From Burkholderiales bacterium (GTDB lineage Bacteria > Pseudomonadota > Gammaproteobacteria > Burkholderiales > Burkholderiaceae_C): a stretch of 64,000 bases of DNA. The notes under the pieces were generated by a model. It was not told where the DNA came from and did no database searches. It saw nothing but the letters and a program-made list of their open reading frames with translations. Where the stretch lies: assembly GCA_025350145.1 (NCBI GenBank), contig JANXYH010000102.1, forward strand, positions 1 to 64,000, read 5' to 3'. Positions 34,255 through 42,768 of this stretch are shown here, one piece after another (the stretch's first letter is position 1; each line of letters opens with the position of its first letter). The translations under genes and the position numbers were made by a program.

Positions 34255-34924
34255 GCTGGACATCGAGCGCTGCATAGACTGCCATGCCTGCAGCGTGGCC
34301 TGCAAGGTCGAGAACAGCGTCCCGCTGGGCCGCTTTCGGACCAAGGTCTACTACCTCGACGAGGGCCAGTTCCCGAAGATGAAGCGGCATTTCTTGCCGA
34401 CGCTGTGCATGCAGTGCGAGGACACGCCCTGCCTCAAGGCCTGCGACCGGATCGCCATCGTCAAGGGCGCCGACGGCATCGTCCGTATCGATCCCGACCG
34501 CTGCGAGCATGTCGGCGCCTGTGAGGCCGCCTGCCCCTATGGCGCGATCGGCTGCGACGACAACGACGTCGCCGACAAGTGCGACTTCTGCTCGCACCGG
34601 CTCGAGGTCGGGATGGAGCCGGCCTGCGTCGAGACCTGCCCCGGCGAGGTGTTCCATTTCGGCGACGCCAATGACGCCGACTCGCCCTATGCCCAGTTTG
34701 TGGCCAAGCGCGGGCCGGAGCTGAAGGTGCTCAAGCCCGAGGAGAAGACCCGGCCGCGGGTGAGTTACCGCGGCCACCATGTGCCGATGGAGGCCAAGGT
34801 TCCCAAGGGCCGGGTGCATGACCGGTATTCCTACGAGATCGAGACCTGGTCGCAGCTCAAGAGCCAGTTTCCGCCCGAGCAGCGGGTGGTGTGGATGAAG
34901 CCCGCCGGCCAGGGCAAGGGTTGA
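34250..34924 (+). CDS. Four-cluster ferredoxin subunit of a molybdopterin oxidoreductase
   Basis: Electron-transfer beta subunit of the DMSO-reductase family (DmsB/PhsB/PadC-like). The 224-residue product has four Cys groups: CIDCHACSVACK, CMQCEDTPCLKAC, CEHVGACEAACP and CDFC...CVETCP, enough for four [4Fe-4S] clusters. The start used is ATG 34250, which has no good ribosome site. A better-placed ATG at 34186 with TTGGAG upstream is out of frame because of the 7-bp duplication, so expression may be reduced. It overlaps the catalytic subunit gene (TGATG) and has no own Tat signal, so it is probably exported with its partner. Confidence 0.85.
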   Translation: MALDIERCIDCHACSVACKVENSVPLGRFRTKVYYLDEGQFPKMKRHFLPTLCMQCEDTPCLKACDRIAIVKGADGIVRIDPDRCEHVGACEAACPYGAIGCDDNDVADKCDFCSHRLEVGMEPACVETCPGEVFHFGDANDADSPYAQFVAKRGPELKVLKPEEKTRPRVSYRGHHVPMEAKVPKGRVHDRYSYEIETWSQLKSQFPPEQRVVWMKPAGQGKG

Positions 34925-37599
34925 TGGCCATGACCAAGACGACATCCGATCTCGATCCGACCCGCCGTGGCTTCATGCGCCAGGGCGGCCTGGGGGCGCT
35001 CAGCAGCCTGGCGCTGGGCCAGACGATTGCCCTGACGCCGACCGAGGCCTCCGCCGCGACCGAGTTGATCGGCCAGCGCAAGGCCGCACGCCGGGCCAAC
35101 GGCCGCGGCCGGCTGAAGAACGACTACCGCCGCGCCAAGATCATCAAGAGCGTCTGCCTGAACTGCTCGACCGTCTGCGGCATCCAGGGCTATGTGATCG
35201 ACGGCCAGTTGGTCAAGGTCAGCGGCAACCCCGAGGACCCGAACAACGGCAAGAGCCTGTGCGCCAAGGGCCAGAGCGGCCCCAGCATCAACACCTATGC
35301 CGACAGGCTGCTGTACCCGCTGGAGCGGGTTGGCCCGCGCGGCAGCGGGCAATGGCGGCGCATCAGTTGGGAGGACGCCTACGCCCGGATAGCGCCGCGC
35401 ATCAAGCAGGCGATGGACCAGGGCCGACCCGAGGAGGTGGCGATCCACATCGGCCGCTCGCGCATCGCCGAGGAGATGACGCGGTTCCTCAACGCGATCG
35501 GCACGCCCTCGCTGTTCAACCACCGCGCGCTGTGCTCAAGCAACAAGCGCGCGGCCAACTATGTCTGCCTGGGCGACACCGACTGGGAGTCGCCCGACGC
35601 CGAGCGGACCAAGTACATCCTCAACTTCGGCGCCAATTTCTACGAGGCCCACCAGGGCGCGATCCACGTCGCCAAGCGGGTCATCAAGGGCCGCTTTGAC
35701 AACGGCGCCAAGCTGGTGACCTTCGACGTGCGCCTGTCCAACACCGCCGGGCGCAGCGACGAATGGTGGGCGCCCAACCCGGCCAGCGAGGGCGCGATTG
35801 CCCTGGGCATGGCCCACGCGATCATGGCCGCGGGCCAGGCCGACAGGGCGTTTCTCGACGACTGGTGCAATGTCGGCGCGGCCGCCCTGCAGGACTGGCT
35901 CAAACCCTACACGCCCGAGTGGGCCGAGCAGCTCTCGGGCATCCCGGCGGCCGACATCCGGCGCATGGCGCTGGAATTTGCCGCCGTCCGGCCGGCCTGC
36001 GTGGCCTTCACCAACCGCGGCTCGTCGGCGCACTACAACGGCTTCAACAACGACCGCGCGGTGATCCTGCTCAACGCCATCGTCGGCAGCATCGGCAAAC
36101 CCGGCGGCTACTGCTATGGCGAGGAGCCGACACGGGTGCCGCCGCGGGTCTTTCCGCAGCCCGCGCCGCAGCCGCCCGCAGCCACGGCCAAGAGCGCGAT
36201 CGAGAACCCGCCGGAGTGGCCGCTGGCCAACAAGTGGCAGCGCATGAAGGTCGGCCAGATCGTCTACGACTACCTCAAGCAGGGTCGCGGCAAGCTGCAG
36301 GTCTACTTCAGCTACACCCTGGCCTCGCCGCAGACCTGGCCCGAGGGGCGCAGCCTGGCGGTCGAGGTGCTCAAGGACGAGAAGCTGATCCCGCTGCATG
36401 TCTGCTCCGACGTGGTCTACAGCGAGACCGCGCACTACGCCGACATCATCCTGCCCGACGCCAGCTACATGGAGCGCTGGGGCTTCGACACCCGCAACAA
36501 CATGGAGCTGCGCGACTACGTCACGCTGCGCCAGCCCATCGTCGCGCCGCCGGGGCAGTGCAAGAGCTTTGTCGACGTGATGATCGACCTGGCCCAGCGC
36601 ATCTCGCCCGAGACCGCCCGCTTCCTGCCCTTCAAGGACCACGAGGACTGGGTCCGCCAGCGCTGCCAGGCGCTGACCGCCCGAGTCGGCGAGGACGGCT
36701 TCGAGTACATGAAGAAGCACGGCGTCTGGCAGGACACCAGCAAGCCCAAGTACTACGAGTTGTACAACTGGGCCTTGAGCGCCGCAGAGCTGCGCAACAC
36801 CCGTGTCGACGCGGCCAGCGGCCAAGTCTGGCGCAAGGCCGCCGACGGCCGCGAGAGCCTGGTCGGGCTGGTGCAGGACGGCCAGGCGCGGCGCGGATTT
36901 GCCACGCCGTCGCGCAAGTTCCAGGTCTTCAGCCAGGACGTGGCCGATGCCGCGCGCGAGCTGAAATTCCCTGAACCCTATGGCGCCGGCATGCCGGGCT
37001 GGTTTGGCGTGCCGTCGCTGCAATCGATGGGGCCGGATCACCTGCACCTGGTCACGTTCAAGTGGAACGTCCACACCCAGGGCCGCACCGCCTCGCAAAA
37101 GTACCTGACCGAGATCGTCCACCACAACCCGCTGTGGATGCACCCGCAGGCGGCCGTGGCGCGGGGCCTGAAGACCGGCGATCTGGTCGAGCTCACCACC
37201 TGGCGCGGGGCGGCCCATGCCTACAAGCACAGCAGCGGCCAGGCCGGCGATGTGGTCGGCAAGGCGGTGGTGCCGGTGTTCGTCACCGAGGGCATACACC
37301 CCCGCGTGATCGCCATGTCCAACAGCCTGGGCAACATCTTCCATGGCCGCGCCGGCAATGGCAGGCGCGGGCCGCGGGCGGATTTTCCGGGCTTTGACGA
37401 GCGGGTCATCGCCGAGGACCAGGACCTGTCGCAGGACCTGTGGTGGGGCGAGGGCAGCAGCCTCTGGTCGCGCCTGACCGGCTCGGGCAACGGCCTGGGC
37501 TCGGGCTACAACATCAACGCCATCCTGCCGATCTACCCGGCGCCGCTGGTGGGCATGCAAGGCTGGTTCGACAACAGTTGCACGGTGCGCAAGGTTTGA
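34924..37599 (+). CDS. Tat-exported molybdopterin oxidoreductase, DMSO reductase family
   Basis: An 891-residue catalytic subunit from ATG 34924. The Tat motif TRRGFMRQGG is followed by a hydrophobic stretch to about residue 40. The N-terminal [4Fe-4S] motif is CLNCSTVC...SLCAKG. HRALCSSNK offers a Cys as possible Mo/W ligand, as in polysulfide/thiosulfate or tetrathionate reductases and phenylacetyl-CoA:acceptor oxidoreductase. The C-terminal molydopterin-binding domain is present (FKWNVHTQGRTASQKYL). No NrfD-like membrane subunit follows. The substrate cannot be assigned; an organic acid or sulfur compound is possible. Confidence 0.87.
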   Translation: MAMTKTTSDLDPTRRGFMRQGGLGALSSLALGQTIALTPTEASAATELIGQRKAARRANGRGRLKNDYRRAKIIKSVCLNCSTVCGIQGYVIDGQLVKVSGNPEDPNNGKSLCAKGQSGPSINTYADRLLYPLERVGPRGSGQWRRISWEDAYARIAPRIKQAMDQGRPEEVAIHIGRSRIAEEMTRFLNAIGTPSLFNHRALCSSNKRAANYVCLGDTDWESPDAERTKYILNFGANFYEAHQGAIHVAKRVIKGRFDNGAKLVTFDVRLSNTAGRSDEWWAPNPASEGAIALGMAHAIMAAGQADRAFLDDWCNVGAAALQDWLKPYTPEWAEQLSGIPAADIRRMALEFAAVRPACVAFTNRGSSAHYNGFNNDRAVILLNAIVGSIGKPGGYCYGEEPTRVPPRVFPQPAPQPPAATAKSAIENPPEWPLANKWQRMKVGQIVYDYLKQGRGKLQVYFSYTLASPQTWPEGRSLAVEVLKDEKLIPLHVCSDVVYSETAHYADIILPDASYMERWGFDTRNNMELRDYVTLRQPIVAPPGQCKSFVDVMIDLAQRISPETARFLPFKDHEDWVRQRCQALTARVGEDGFEYMKKHGVWQDTSKPKYYELYNWALSAAELRNTRVDAASGQVWRKAADGRESLVGLVQDGQARRGFATPSRKFQVFSQDVADAARELKFPEPYGAGMPGWFGVPSLQSMGPDHLHLVTFKWNVHTQGRTASQKYLTEIVHHNPLWMHPQAAVARGLKTGDLVELTTWRGAAHAYKHSSGQAGDVVGKAVVPVFVTEGIHPRVIAMSNSLGNIFHGRAGNGRRGPRADFPGFDERVIAEDQDLSQDLWWGEGSSLWSRLTGSGNGLGSGYNINAILPIYPAPLVGMQGWFDNSCTVRKV

Positions 37600-37659
37600 G
37601 CTGGCCTGCGGCCGCGGGCCGGACAATGCGCCGCCATTGACCCCCTCCGGAGCAGCAGG

Positions 37660-38556
37660 ATGCAACAGCTCAGCGACCGTGTCGCCGTCATCACCGGCGC
37701 CGCCAGCGGCATCGGCCTGGGCCTGGCCAAACGCTTGGCCCAGGAAGGCATGCGCCTGGTGCTGGCCGACATCGAGCCGGCGCGGCTGGCCCAGGCCCTG
37801 GCCGAGGTCCAGGCGCTGGGCGCGCAGGCGATTGGCGTGGCCACCGATGTCGGCGTCGAGGCCCAGGTCAACGCCCTGGCCGACGCCGCCTTCGCGCGCT
37901 TTGGCGCGGTCCACCTGCTGTGCAACAACGCCGGGGTTTCGTCACCGGCACTGACCAGCGCCGGCTGGCAGTCGCCGCTGGGCGATTGGCAGTGGATCCT
38001 GCAGGTCAACCTGATGGGCGTGCTCTACGGCCTGCGTGCCTTCTTGCCGCGGATGGCCGAGGGCGGCGATGAAGGGCACATCGTCAACACCGCCTCGGTC
38101 GCCGGCCTGCTGACGGCGGCGCACCCCTACCACGTCTCCAAGCACGCCGTGGTCTGCATCACCGAGGGGCTGTACAAGGACTTCAAGCGCAGCGGCGCCA
38201 GGCTGTCGGCCTCGGTGCTGTGCCCGGGTCTGATCCGCACCGAGATCCTCGACGCCGAGCGCAACCGCCCGGCCGAATTCGGCCCGCCGACCGATCTGAG
38301 CCAGGCCTCGGCCAGCGTGCAGGCGGCCAACGCGGTGTTTGCCAAGGCCTTGGATGCCGGCTATGAGCCCGCCGAGGTGGCCGACGCGGTGGTCGAGGGC
38401 GTGCGCGGCGACCGGTTCTACATCATCCCGGCGCAGCCGGCGCTGCAGGAACTGGTGACGCTGCGGATGCAAGACATCGCCCAGCGACGCAACCCCAGCC
38501 TGCCGCCCACTGGGCTGCAGCTTGCCGCCCAGGCGCCACCGTCGCCCGCAGGCTGA
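37660..38556 (+). CDS. Short-chain dehydrogenase/reductase
   Basis: A 298-residue classical SDR. The cofactor motif TGAASGIG lies at residues 13-20, and an Asp follows beta-2 (VLADIEPARL), favouring NAD(H). NNAG is near 89. The active site is Ser in NTASVAG and Tyr/Lys in YHVSKHA. It follows the oxidoreductase by 60 bases on the same strand and may oxidise an alcohol intermediate. Substrate unknown. Confidence 0.9.
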   Translation: MQQLSDRVAVITGAASGIGLGLAKRLAQEGMRLVLADIEPARLAQALAEVQALGAQAIGVATDVGVEAQVNALADAAFARFGAVHLLCNNAGVSSPALTSAGWQSPLGDWQWILQVNLMGVLYGLRAFLPRMAEGGDEGHIVNTASVAGLLTAAHPYHVSKHAVVCITEGLYKDFKRSGARLSASVLCPGLIRTEILDAERNRPAEFGPPTDLSQASASVQAANAVFAKALDAGYEPAEVADAVVEGVRGDRFYIIPAQPALQELVTLRMQDIAQRRNPSLPPTGLQLAAQAPPSPAG

Positions 38557-38742
38557 TCGGCGCACGGAGCGATGCATGGATCGCACACGCTGTCCGGCGC
38601 CGCGCCCTGCAGAGCCTCAAACGGGAATGCCCGTACCTTGCCGGCCAAGGGGCGGGCTATGCTGGCAGCAGCGCGGGCGGGGCTGGCATTGCAGCGACCG
38701 TTGCAGCGCGCGCATCCACGAGCTGACCAGGAGATTTCGCCG

Positions 38743-40026
38743 ATGAGGTTTTGTCCCGCCCTGATGGCTGCGGCCCTGGTGCTGGCCGTTGGCCTGAACC
38801 CTGGTGCCCGCGCGCAGACGCCTGCGGCGGTGCAGGCGCAGGTGGCTGAACAGGTGCAACCCGTGCTGCAATCGTTGAAGGAGATGGTGTCCATCGAGTC
38901 GGGCAGCCGCGACCTGGAAGGCCTGTCGCAGATCGCCGGCCTCGTGGCCAGGCGGCTGCAGGCGGCAGGCATGCAGGTGCAGGTGCTGCCGGCCAAGGCG
39001 CCGGACTTCCATCCGCAGCTCAAGGGCGCTGCCGTGGGTTCGATGGTCTATGCCACGCGCAGCGGTACGGGCAAGCGCAAGGTGCTGCTGATTGCCCACA
39101 TGGACACGGTCTACACCAAGGGCATGGGCGCCAGGCAGCCGTTCCGCGTGGAAGGCGACAAGGCCTGGGGCCTGGGCATCTCAGACGACAAGGCCGGCGT
39201 GGCTCTGGCGCTGCACACGGCGCAGTTGCTGGATCAGATGGGCTTTCAGAACTACGCGCAGTTCGGCGTTCTGATCAATGCCGACGAGGAAATCGGCTCG
39301 CCGGGCTCGGGGGCCTACATCACCCAGTTGGGCGCGGAGTACGACGCGGTCTTCAGTTTCGAAGGCGCCGGCTTTGAGGAAGATTACGTGCGCCTGGCCA
39401 CCAGCAGCATCGCCATCGTGGAGATGAAGATCACCGGCAAGGCCAGCCATGCCGGCAGCAGCCCGGAGCGTGGCCGCAATGCCTTGTACGAGATGGCGCA
39501 CCAGATCCTCAAGACCCGCGAATTTGGCAATGCCGAGAAGGGTCTGAAGATCAACTGGACCGTGGCCAATAGCGGCCAGACGCGCAACGTCATTCCTGCC
39601 AGCGCCACCGCCGTTGCCGATGTGCGTGCGCTGGCCAATGAGGACATGGACGCGCTGGAAGCGCGCCTGCGCGAGGCCATCAAAGACAAGCTGATCCCCG
39701 AAACCGGCATCGAGCTCAGCTTCTACCGCAGCCGGCCGGCCTTCGTGTCCAACGCCGCGTCGCGTGTACTGGCCCAGCACGCGCAGAAGATCTACCAGGA
39801 GATCGGCAAAAAGCTCGACCTGCGCGAGCGGGCCACCGGCGGCGGCACCGATGCCGCTTTTGCCGGCTTGCGCCCGCGGGGTGGCGTGCTGGAGAGCTTC
39901 GGCCTGCGCGGCTTTGGGGCGCACTCCAACGACGACGAGTACATCTTCGTCAGCTCGATTGCGCCCCGCCTGTACCTCAGCACGCGCATGGTCATGGACG
40001 TGGGGCGCGGCGCTGTGAGTTGGTGA
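38743..40026 (+). CDS. M20 family peptidase, carboxypeptidase G2-like, secreted
   Basis: Zinc exopeptidase that in characterised relatives removes C-terminal glutamate from folate-like compounds. The product is 427 residues from ATG 38743, preceded by AGGAG; the frame extends upstream without support. The signal peptide cleaves near GARAQ (24-25). Metal ligands are His119/Asp121 (AHMDTVY), Asp148-149 (SDDKAG), the catalytic/ligand Glu pair at 182-183 (NADEEIG), Glu207 (FEGAG) and a C-terminal His (FGAHSNDD). A dimerisation domain lies around 220-330. It is the last gene of the plus-strand row. Confidence 0.92.
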   Translation: MRFCPALMAAALVLAVGLNPGARAQTPAAVQAQVAEQVQPVLQSLKEMVSIESGSRDLEGLSQIAGLVARRLQAAGMQVQVLPAKAPDFHPQLKGAAVGSMVYATRSGTGKRKVLLIAHMDTVYTKGMGARQPFRVEGDKAWGLGISDDKAGVALALHTAQLLDQMGFQNYAQFGVLINADEEIGSPGSGAYITQLGAEYDAVFSFEGAGFEEDYVRLATSSIAIVEMKITGKASHAGSSPERGRNALYEMAHQILKTREFGNAEKGLKINWTVANSGQTRNVIPASATAVADVRALANEDMDALEARLREAIKDKLIPETGIELSFYRSRPAFVSNAASRVLAQHAQKIYQEIGKKLDLRERATGGGTDAAFAGLRPRGGVLESFGLRGFGAHSNDDEYIFVSSIAPRLYLSTRMVMDVGRGAVSW

Positions 40027-40450
40027 GTGCCTGACAGCGGCACGGCCGGCTTGAGGACGCTCCCTGCTGCCAAAGCCAGGGCGTCAACGCTGCGCTGTGC
40101 ATGGCGCAGGCGCGCAGGAAGCTGTTCGAGGCGCAGCAATTCAACGCCAGCCTGATCGCCGGCCACGCGGTGGCGCTTATCGCCAAGCTCAGCACGCCGC
40201 AATCAGCGGCGCAAGGGTGTCGTTCGCGGAACGCTTACGCAAGTAGCGACCGCCTGGGCCTTGAATTCGGCGCTGTGCCGGCGGCGGCGGCGCCAACGAC
40301 CGTCGGCAAGCAATGGGTTCGAGACAGTGTTCACCTGTCCACCAAGAGTTGAGGTGGACACAGCGTTGCTATGCGCCAGTCACGGGCTCAAGATTGGGAG
40401 GCTGGACGCTTACTTGCGACCTGGCAGGATGCTGCTGGCAATGTAGGGAT
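40027..40450. other. Non-coding or degenerate spacer
   Basis: No gene is supported in 424 bp. An 83-codon frame at 40101-40352 starts with a coding-like ARRKLFEAQQFNASLIAGHAV and then degenerates, suggesting an unidentified remnant. GC content is below that of the flanking catabolic genes. Confidence 0.5.
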
Positions 40451-41391
40451 TCAGCTGGTCGGTCTCAGCGCAACCAACACAGGGCGTAGGCGCATCTGCT
40501 GACTGCCGTCGCCAAGCTCGCCCGCAGCGTTGTGACCCCAGGCCCAGAGCGTGCCGTCGCGCTTGAGCGCCAGCGCATGGGCCTCCCTTGCGGCGACCTC
40601 GCTGAAGTCGCTGCCCACCTTGACGAAGCGTTCAAAAATTGCCGCCTCGCTGCTGCCGTTGCCCAACAGGCCAGAGCTGTTGTCGCCGCGCGTCCACAGG
40701 CTGCCGTCGCGTTTGATGCCGTAGGACTGGTTGCCAGCGCTGACGAAGCGGATGAAATCGAGGCCCACCAGCCGCGGTACCTCTGCGCAGTAGTAACCCA
40801 GTTTCCAGACCGAGCCGTCCTGCCGGACTGCCACGCCTGTTGGCGTTGATGTAAATCCGCGTCTCTTCGCTGACGAGGTGGCGGATTTGCATGCCGGCGC
40901 TGACTTGCGGTGATATCGCTGCTGCTGCCCAACGGCATCAGGACCTGCGCGGAGATCCTGATGGGGTGGGTCTGGGTGTGTGGCCGACGCGGTTGGGCAT
41001 GGCCGGTGCGATGGGTCAGAACGGGTCGTCTGGATCGAACGCAGGCGGCGTGCACCCTTGGGATCGGTCCAGTCGCCGGTCAGGCGGTAGTCCACACCGC
41101 TGGGCTGCCAACGGCCGGTGGTGGCGCCGTCGACCGACTCGACCCAGCCGTCGGCGCCATCGCCAGATCTAGGCTCTGGGCGCGCCCGGCGTAGCGGTAG
41201 CGGCTGCGCTCGGCCTCGACGCATAGGTGGACCCTCTTGTGGCCCAACAGTCCCTGAAAGACGCCCTCGCTGGGGCGGGCAGCGGCCACGGCATCGCTCG
41301 CCTGGGCCTCCTGGGCAATGACTTGGGCGAAAATCAACAGCGTTGCCATGGCCGCGAGTCGCGCGGGCGCGATCCATTCCTGAATGCTCAT
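40451..41391 (-). pseudogene. RCC1-repeat secreted protein, multiply frameshifted
   Basis: The C-terminal part (frame of 40451-40860) has recognisable RCC1-type repeats: VAVRQDGSVWKLGYY, YGIKRDGSLWTRGDN and ALALKRDGTLWAWGHNAAGELGDGS. The N-terminus, in another frame from ATG 41391, has a signal peptide (MATLLIFAQVIAQEAQA). Between them the plausible sequence switches frame at least four times: signal part, then GATTGRWQPSGVDYRLTGDW, then IRISAQVLMPLGSSSDIT, then MQIRHLVSEETRIYINA, then the repeats. This pattern of scattered indels marks an old pseudogene. Confidence 0.75.
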
Positions 41392-41560
41392 GCCTGTCCT
41401 TGCTCGTTGGCCGCGGCACTATGGGTAGCGCCCGGTGCGGGAATCCCGGCCTGCATCCTCTGCGAGCCCCCGGACGCTCCGACAATCGCTGCGGCCCGTC
41501 TCCGGGACTGAAAGCGGCGCTGATGGAGGGCCGCTCCTGGCGTTTACTCTTCTCGGGCGT

Positions 41561-42058
41561 CTACGTGGCCGTGCCCACCAGCCAATCGAAGGGAACACAC
41601 GCCCAGGATGCGACGGCATAGCTGGCCTTTTGCCTCGGGTCCAGCAGGACGTTGTGGTCCGTCGTGCTGATGACCGATGGCACCCGCAGCCCGCAAACCT
41701 GCCGGCCCGCCGCCACCTCGCGGTCAACCGCTGCGCGGAACTCACCGCCGATACGCTGGGCATTCGGGCCAGCCGGCCGCAGATTCCAGTTCGACGGCAG
41801 GACGATTCCAAGGTCATCCAGGTCGACAACGGTGCCGTCGGGCACCTGGATCGCCGCAATCGTCAGCTCTGACACGGTGTCCCAGCCAGGTCGCGCGGCG
41901 ACTTCGAGAATCGCCAGCGACTGCAGCTCGGAGGTGTAAAGAATCTCGCTGCGCTTGTCGTTGAAGCGCCAGCCATCCCGGGCGACCGAGGCGCGCGAAT
42001 CGAGTGGATCAAACCCGGCACGCGGACGCCGACTGGCGCGAAATACCAGCATCGGCAA
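41561..42058 (-). CDS. RES-domain toxin
   Basis: RES toxins are NAD+-degrading or ADP-ribosylating enzymes of type II toxin-antitoxin systems. The 165-residue product shows the family residues: Arg7 in VFRAS, Tyr41 and Glu52 in LYTSELQSLAILEVAAR, and Ser128 in LRVPSVI. ATG 42058 lies three bases after the antitoxin stop, so the pair is one operon. The domain is complete and probably active. The genes lie in a lower-GC scar beside a pseudogene, consistent with acquisition by transfer. Confidence 0.9.
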   Translation of the reverse strand: MPMLVFRASRRPRAGFDPLDSRASVARDGWRFNDKRSEILYTSELQSLAILEVAARPGWDTVSELTIAAIQVPDGTVVDLDDLGIVLPSNWNLRPAGPNAQRIGGEFRAAVDREVAAGRQVCGLRVPSVISTTDHNVLLDPRQKASYAVASWACVPFDWLVGTAT

Positions 42059-42061
42059 TAT

Positions 42062-42655
42062 TCAGAGCGGCCCGCCCTCGGCCTGTGTGTGCAACTCATT
42101 GAGCACGATGCGCTCGCCGTCAGATGTCTTGATCAAGTCTGCCGGCGTAGCGCCACCGAGCGCGAAATTTCGGGTGTGCATGTAGCTACGGGCGGCGTCG
42201 TAGCTCCCCAGCACGTCGGCAGCCGTCATCGTCGCCCTCGCGGCACGCATCGCCCGCTCGCTTGCGGCTGTGTCGAGGGATCCACCCAGGCGGGACTTGA
42301 TGGTCTTGAAACTCAGGTCGAAGAATTTCTCGGCATCGGCCAGGGTGCTCAAGAACATCGCCGACGAGACCAGCAGCGTCTCGCCGGCCAGGCCGTCCAC
42401 CATGCGCTGGTGGACTTCAATCGGGCTGAGCGGCTCCGCAATGCTCGCGGTCTTGCGCGAAAGCACCGACAGCGTCAAACGCCAGACGCTGGCCAGTTCG
42501 ACCTTATCGAGCTTGCGAACATGGCTTCGCAGCGTCGTGTCGTCGAACAGCGCGATCACCTTGGCGTCGACTGCAGCACGATCAATGTCAAGTGCGGCGT
42601 CCGCAGTGCCAGGACCGCGAGAGATTCGGGTCGAAGCGATGTCGGCAATCGGCAT
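42062..42655 (-). CDS. Xre/ParS-family antitoxin (DUF2384 type)
   Basis: A 197-residue antitoxin partner. It has an N-terminal helical region, then a helix-turn-helix-like part (SFKTIKSRLGGSLDTAASERAMRAARA). The C-terminal DUF2384 stretch includes LGGATPADLIKTSDGERIVLNELHTQAEGG. This is the standard order antitoxin-toxin with RES. The start ATG 42655 is preceded by GGAGT, which is also the arm of a perfect dyad, so binding there would cover promoter and ribosome site. Confidence 0.9.
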   Translation of the reverse strand: MPIADIASTRISRGPGTADAALDIDRAAVDAKVIALFDDTTLRSHVRKLDKVELASVWRLTLSVLSRKTASIAEPLSPIEVHQRMVDGLAGETLLVSSAMFLSTLADAEKFFDLSFKTIKSRLGGSLDTAASERAMRAARATMTAADVLGSYDAARSYMHTRNFALGGATPADLIKTSDGERIVLNELHTQAEGGPL

Positions 42656-42661
42656 TGGAAT

Positions 42662-42683
42662 ACTCCAATTAATGTTTTGGAGT
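42662..42683. promoter_or_regulatory. Probable autoregulatory operator of the RES/Xre pair
   Basis: ACTCCAA (42662-42668) and TTGGAGT (42677-42683) form a perfect 7-bp dyad with an 8-bp AT-rich spacer. It ends six bases before the antitoxin start on the minus strand, the expected place for an Xre-antitoxin binding site. Confidence 0.65.
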
Positions 42684-42768
42684 TTGCCATAAAGCGAGCC
42701 ATGGTGCGGGCTCTGTCCTCTCAGTAAGCCGACATTTGCCGCACTGGCCTAGCCGCTGTCTTCGAGGC

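Noticed and set aside
35536-37914. Long minus-strand frame opposite the molybdopterin oxidoreductase
   Set aside because: It is a mirror of codon bias. Motifs such as CLNCSTVC are on the plus strand.
40101-40352. 83-codon frame after the M20 peptidase
   Set aside because: Only the first 30 residues look coding; there is no ribosome site and no recognised family.
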